Below are positions 61,131 to 64,000 of a stretch of 64,000 nucleotides of DNA, piece after piece. Each line of letters starts with the position of its first letter. Position 1 is the first letter of the stretch. The DNA lies in assembly GCA_004154925.1 (NCBI GenBank), contig QJNS01000103.1, positions 124,001 to 188,000 of the forward strand. The letters are read 5' to 3'. The notes beneath the pieces were generated by a model, which saw only the letters and a list, made by a program, of their open reading frames with translations, searched no databases and had not been told where the DNA came from. The translations under genes and the position numbers were made by a program. Source of the DNA: Monosporascus cannonballus. Taxonomy: Eukaryota; Ascomycota; Sordariomycetes; Xylariales.

Positions 61131-62420
61131 TTAAAAAAAATATATCCGAAAAAACTTAAAAATAGGCCGGATACGTTATTCGAAAATTGACATAAAAGTA
61201 TTAATATTATTTATATTTAAAAAGGACGGCAATTTTCGATTATATGTAGATTATGAAGGGTTAAATCGGGTAATAACAAAAAATTAATACTTTTTTACAT
61301 TTAATTTTAAAAATCATAAATCGTTTAAAATTAATTAAGGTATTTTCGAAAATTAATTTTAAAGGCATTTATTATTATTTTAAAATTAAAAAGGCCGATT
61401 AATAAAAGCTTTTTTTTTAAATCCGGTATAAGTCATTTAAATATATAGTTATATTATTTAGCCTTATTAATACGTTAATTATATTTTAGGCTTATATACA
61501 TAAAATATTAACGGGATTAATAAATTATATATACGTAATATATTTAAATAATATAATTATTTATTCCGATAACAAAAAAGATATACGAAATATTTTTAAT
61601 TAATTTACGAACAGTTAATATTAATTATTTGTTAAAACGTTTAAATACGAATTTTCTTTAAAAAAATTAAAGTTATTAAAATTTATAATTAATACTGACG
61701 GTTTGGAAATGGACCGCCGACGGATCGATATTATCGAAATGTAATTAAAACCAGAATTAATTTACAATATTTAAATATTTTTGGAATTCGCAAATTTTTA
61801 TCGGAAATTTATCGCCTATTATTTGCGTATTACAGAACTTATTATTAAGTTTTTAAAAGGGGCATAAGGTAAAGGTAAAGTAATAAAATTTAAATAACCC
61901 GAAAAAGTTAAAAAGGCATTTTAAAACTTAAAAAATACTTTTTAATTGATAATTGTTTTCCGATATTAAAATAACGTTAAAAATATTAAAGTTAAAATAA
62001 ATATCTTAATAAAAATTATATTAAAGATATTTTTATAAAAATACGGAAAATATTAATATTTAATTATATATTAATTACGAAGATTAAATATAACCGAAAA
62101 ATACTAAATTATAAGATAATAAAAATTATTGGCGATTATAAAAAGCTTAAAATATTAACGGTAATACCTTGAGGGTACGGAAAAAGGTTTTTTAATATTT
62201 ACCGATTATATAATATTAAAACATATAAAAAAAGCGCCGGCGGGTAACTTTAAAAAAAGTTAATCCGATAAGTTTATTGCTTTACGTAATTTAATTTTAA
62301 GATTTAATACTGACCGGATCCCGTTAACCTAACGGATAAATTATTTAAATACCCGGATTATATATTAAGGAAAATCGCGTATAAAGACGTAATCTTTATG
62401 TTATCCAAAAGATTCGAATT
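61131..62420 (+). pseudogene. GyC-4 reverse transcriptase and RNase H
   Basis: RT reads RYSKIDIKVLILFIFKKDGN, NFRLYVDYEGLNRVITKNQ and FSKINFKGIYYYFKIKKAD. The catalytic site reads YLNN (61541-61552), both Asp codons changed to Asn by G-to-A, so it is inactive. Further on, LEFANFYRKFIAYYLRITE and LKGA-stop-GKGKV match the end of the RT thumb/connection. RNase H follows to about 62420. Confidence 0.82.
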
Positions 62421-64000
62421 TACAAATAATATGCCGGAAAACGTACGGAAAACGGTTATAAATATATAACGCAATTTAAAAGATTATAAAAAGGCAAAAA
62501 CCTTTATAAAAGTAACGCAAAATTTGTTTATTATAAAATTTCCAGATGAATTTTAAATAATAAAAGTTCAAATAATTATTATTTATATAAAAGAAACGGA
62601 AGACTTTCGTTATACGATTATAAAAAATCTTTAAGGAAAAAAGGAAATAAGGAATTATATATTTATTAAATTTATCGCTTACGAATAATAATATAAGTAC
62701 GAATCGTAATAATAATACGATTAACGGTTATATAATAATAACCGTAAATTATAACCGTTTTACGATCGGATTTCAAAATATTTAAAAAAAAATAAAACTG
62801 GTATTAAAATTAGTATTTATAATTAATACGTTTTACGTTTTTAATTAAAAAATATTTAAAAACGAAAGGGTATTTTAGCCGAAAGTTTTTTAATAATTTT
62901 ACGATTAAGTTTAAAAATTATAAATTAAGGATTTAAATAGTAGGCCAAAATAAAAAAAGGATATTTCTTGAACTTAAATAAGGTTTTATATTATCGGGAT
63001 AAATTCGTAATCCTAGTATAACGCACTTTACGGAAATAATTAATTAGTTAATATTATAATAATTTAAAATTAAAATATATAGAATATATCCATACGTTAA
63101 AATTTATAATTAAAAGGTTTTATTAAGCAAATATAGTAAATAATATTTGAAAATATATTAAATAATATTTAAATTATTAGGGCATAATAAAGTTATATTA
63201 TAAACCATATAAATAATTATATCTTTTATTATTACTTAAATAACCTTTATAAAAATTCTTATTAAATTTTATTAAGGTAATTTCCAAAAACCTAAATTTA
63301 AACGAGTTAAAGTATAATATAATTTTAATAATCGTCGATCGCTTAATGAAATTAAAATTATTTATCCTTATAATTAAAACTTTAATCGCAGAGAAATTAA
63401 CTTAATTGCTTTATAATAAAGTTAAATACAAATTTGGTACGCTAGCCGGAATTATAATTATAAAAATAACTTATTAATAAATTAATTTTGGGCCGAATTT
63501 TATAAAAAACGAAAAATAAAACGGCAAATATTAATTATTTATTATTTATAAACCGATAAATAAACGAAACGTATTTATTAAATTTTAAAATATTATTTCC
63601 GTAATTATATTAATAAATATTAAAATAATTAAATACAATTATTACGAAATACGGAATTCGAAAATAATATTATACAAAATACGTTTATTGGCCGTTTTCC
63701 GTTCGAAGCCTTATATAGGTATTATTTAAAGATAATAAAATACCTTTTATAAAAATTTAAAAAATAAATATAAAAATTTAAAAAACGTTTTAAAAAATAA
63801 CGGTTATTTATTAAATAATGTACGAATATTAGGAAAAAATAACGGAAACCCAGAAAAAATATTATAATTAATGCTATATACCTATGGAATTGTAATTAAG
63901 GCAATAAGTAAATTTATCGAATAAAAACTTTAAGTTCAAAAATAGAAAATTTGTATTTATTTATATCTGGATCACGATTAAAAAATAAATAAGTTTTTAA
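62421..64000 (+). pseudogene. GyC-4 integrase, partial
   Basis: The N-terminal zinc region is not readable. The core shows NIILIIVDRLMKLKLFI, then LTAEKLT-like IAEKLT-stop-LLYNKV, and after a shift FRNYINKY then IQNTFIGRFPFEALYRY. This matches the integrase D-x(n)-D-x35-E core followed by the STG-x-S/T-PFE block. Basic C-terminal sequence continues to the window edge. The chromodomain and 3' region should lie outside. Confidence 0.75.

Larger units (their letters stand above)
58862..64000 (+). mobile_element. GyC-4: Ty3/gypsy element on the plus strand, right end outside the window
   Basis: The 5' LTR (58862-59067) is the reverse complement of the other GyC LTRs. Gag, protease, RT, RNase H and most of integrase follow on plus. 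It is inserted in GyC-3 in opposite orientation (preceding 5-mer TATAA). Being the last arrival here, it has the most readable gag and protease of its family. Confidence 0.9.

Noticed and set aside
1..64000. Mitochondrial or bacterial (AT-rich) DNA
   Set aside because: LTR retrotransposons with TSDs and RIP-type transitions are nuclear fungal features; no rRNA, tRNA, ribosome-binding sites or operons were seen.
1..64000. CRISPR arrays or phage genes
   Set aside because: No short regularly spaced repeats; all long repeats resolve into LTRs and internal retrotransposon sequence.

Overview
The window looks like an AT-rich heterochromatic block from a filamentous ascomycete (Pezizomycotina). Almost all of it is LTR retrotransposon DNA carrying the mark of repeat-induced point mutation (RIP). 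Copies of one repeat differ mainly by C-to-T and G-to-A changes. CpA has largely become TpA while CpG survives. Nearly every reading frame is broken by TAA or TAG where CAA or CAG would be expected. RIP is known only from fungi, mainly Pezizomycotina. I cannot name the species, and I see no intact host gene, tRNA or rRNA. Element names below are provisional.

Layout. (1) 1-38502 is a nest of six Ty3/gypsy chromoviruses, five of them delimited by LTR pairs and 5-bp target-site duplications (TSDs). GyA-3 (minus; its left end lies outside the window) is interrupted twice. GyA-2 (356-13045, TSD GCATA/GCATG) sits in it, and GyA-1 (532-7307, TSD CAAAT) sits inside the 3' LTR of GyA-2. GyC-1 (14369-35085, TSD ATATA) also sits in GyA-3 and itself carries GyB-1 (17214-23924, plus strand, TSD TGAAC/TGAAT) and GyC-2 (26345-33660, TSD GATAT). 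(2) 38503-41157 is not recognisable as a retrotransposon. It holds a GC-richer island that escaped RIP (about 39230-39792) and a promoter-like remnant (about 40100-40310). (3) 41158-48058 is GyA-4 (plus strand), carrying three solo-LTR insertions with TSDs AATGA, TTAAT and GAACG. (4) 48525-53986 is a Ty1/copia element, CoL-1 (minus, TSD GGAGG), inserted in a short GC-rich relic. (5) 54027-64000 holds the 3' end of GyA-5, then GyC-3 (minus), then GyC-4 (plus, inserted in GyC-3 and running off the right end).

Gene content. The elements encode gag (a CCHC knuckle is visible in GyC-4), retropepsin, reverse transcriptase, RNase H and integrase with a C-terminal chromodomain. All are degraded, although some catalytic motifs survive (YLDD in GyA-1, YFDD in GyB-1, DTG in GyC-4). 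Two features are not part of the standard Ty3 layout. GyA and GyB elements carry a Cys-rich/coiled-coil reading frame on the strand opposite to pol, between the 3' LTR and pol, and its end overlaps the chromodomain codons tail to tail. GyC elements carry about 1.6 kb of sense-strand, apparently coding DNA between the chromodomain and the 3' LTR.
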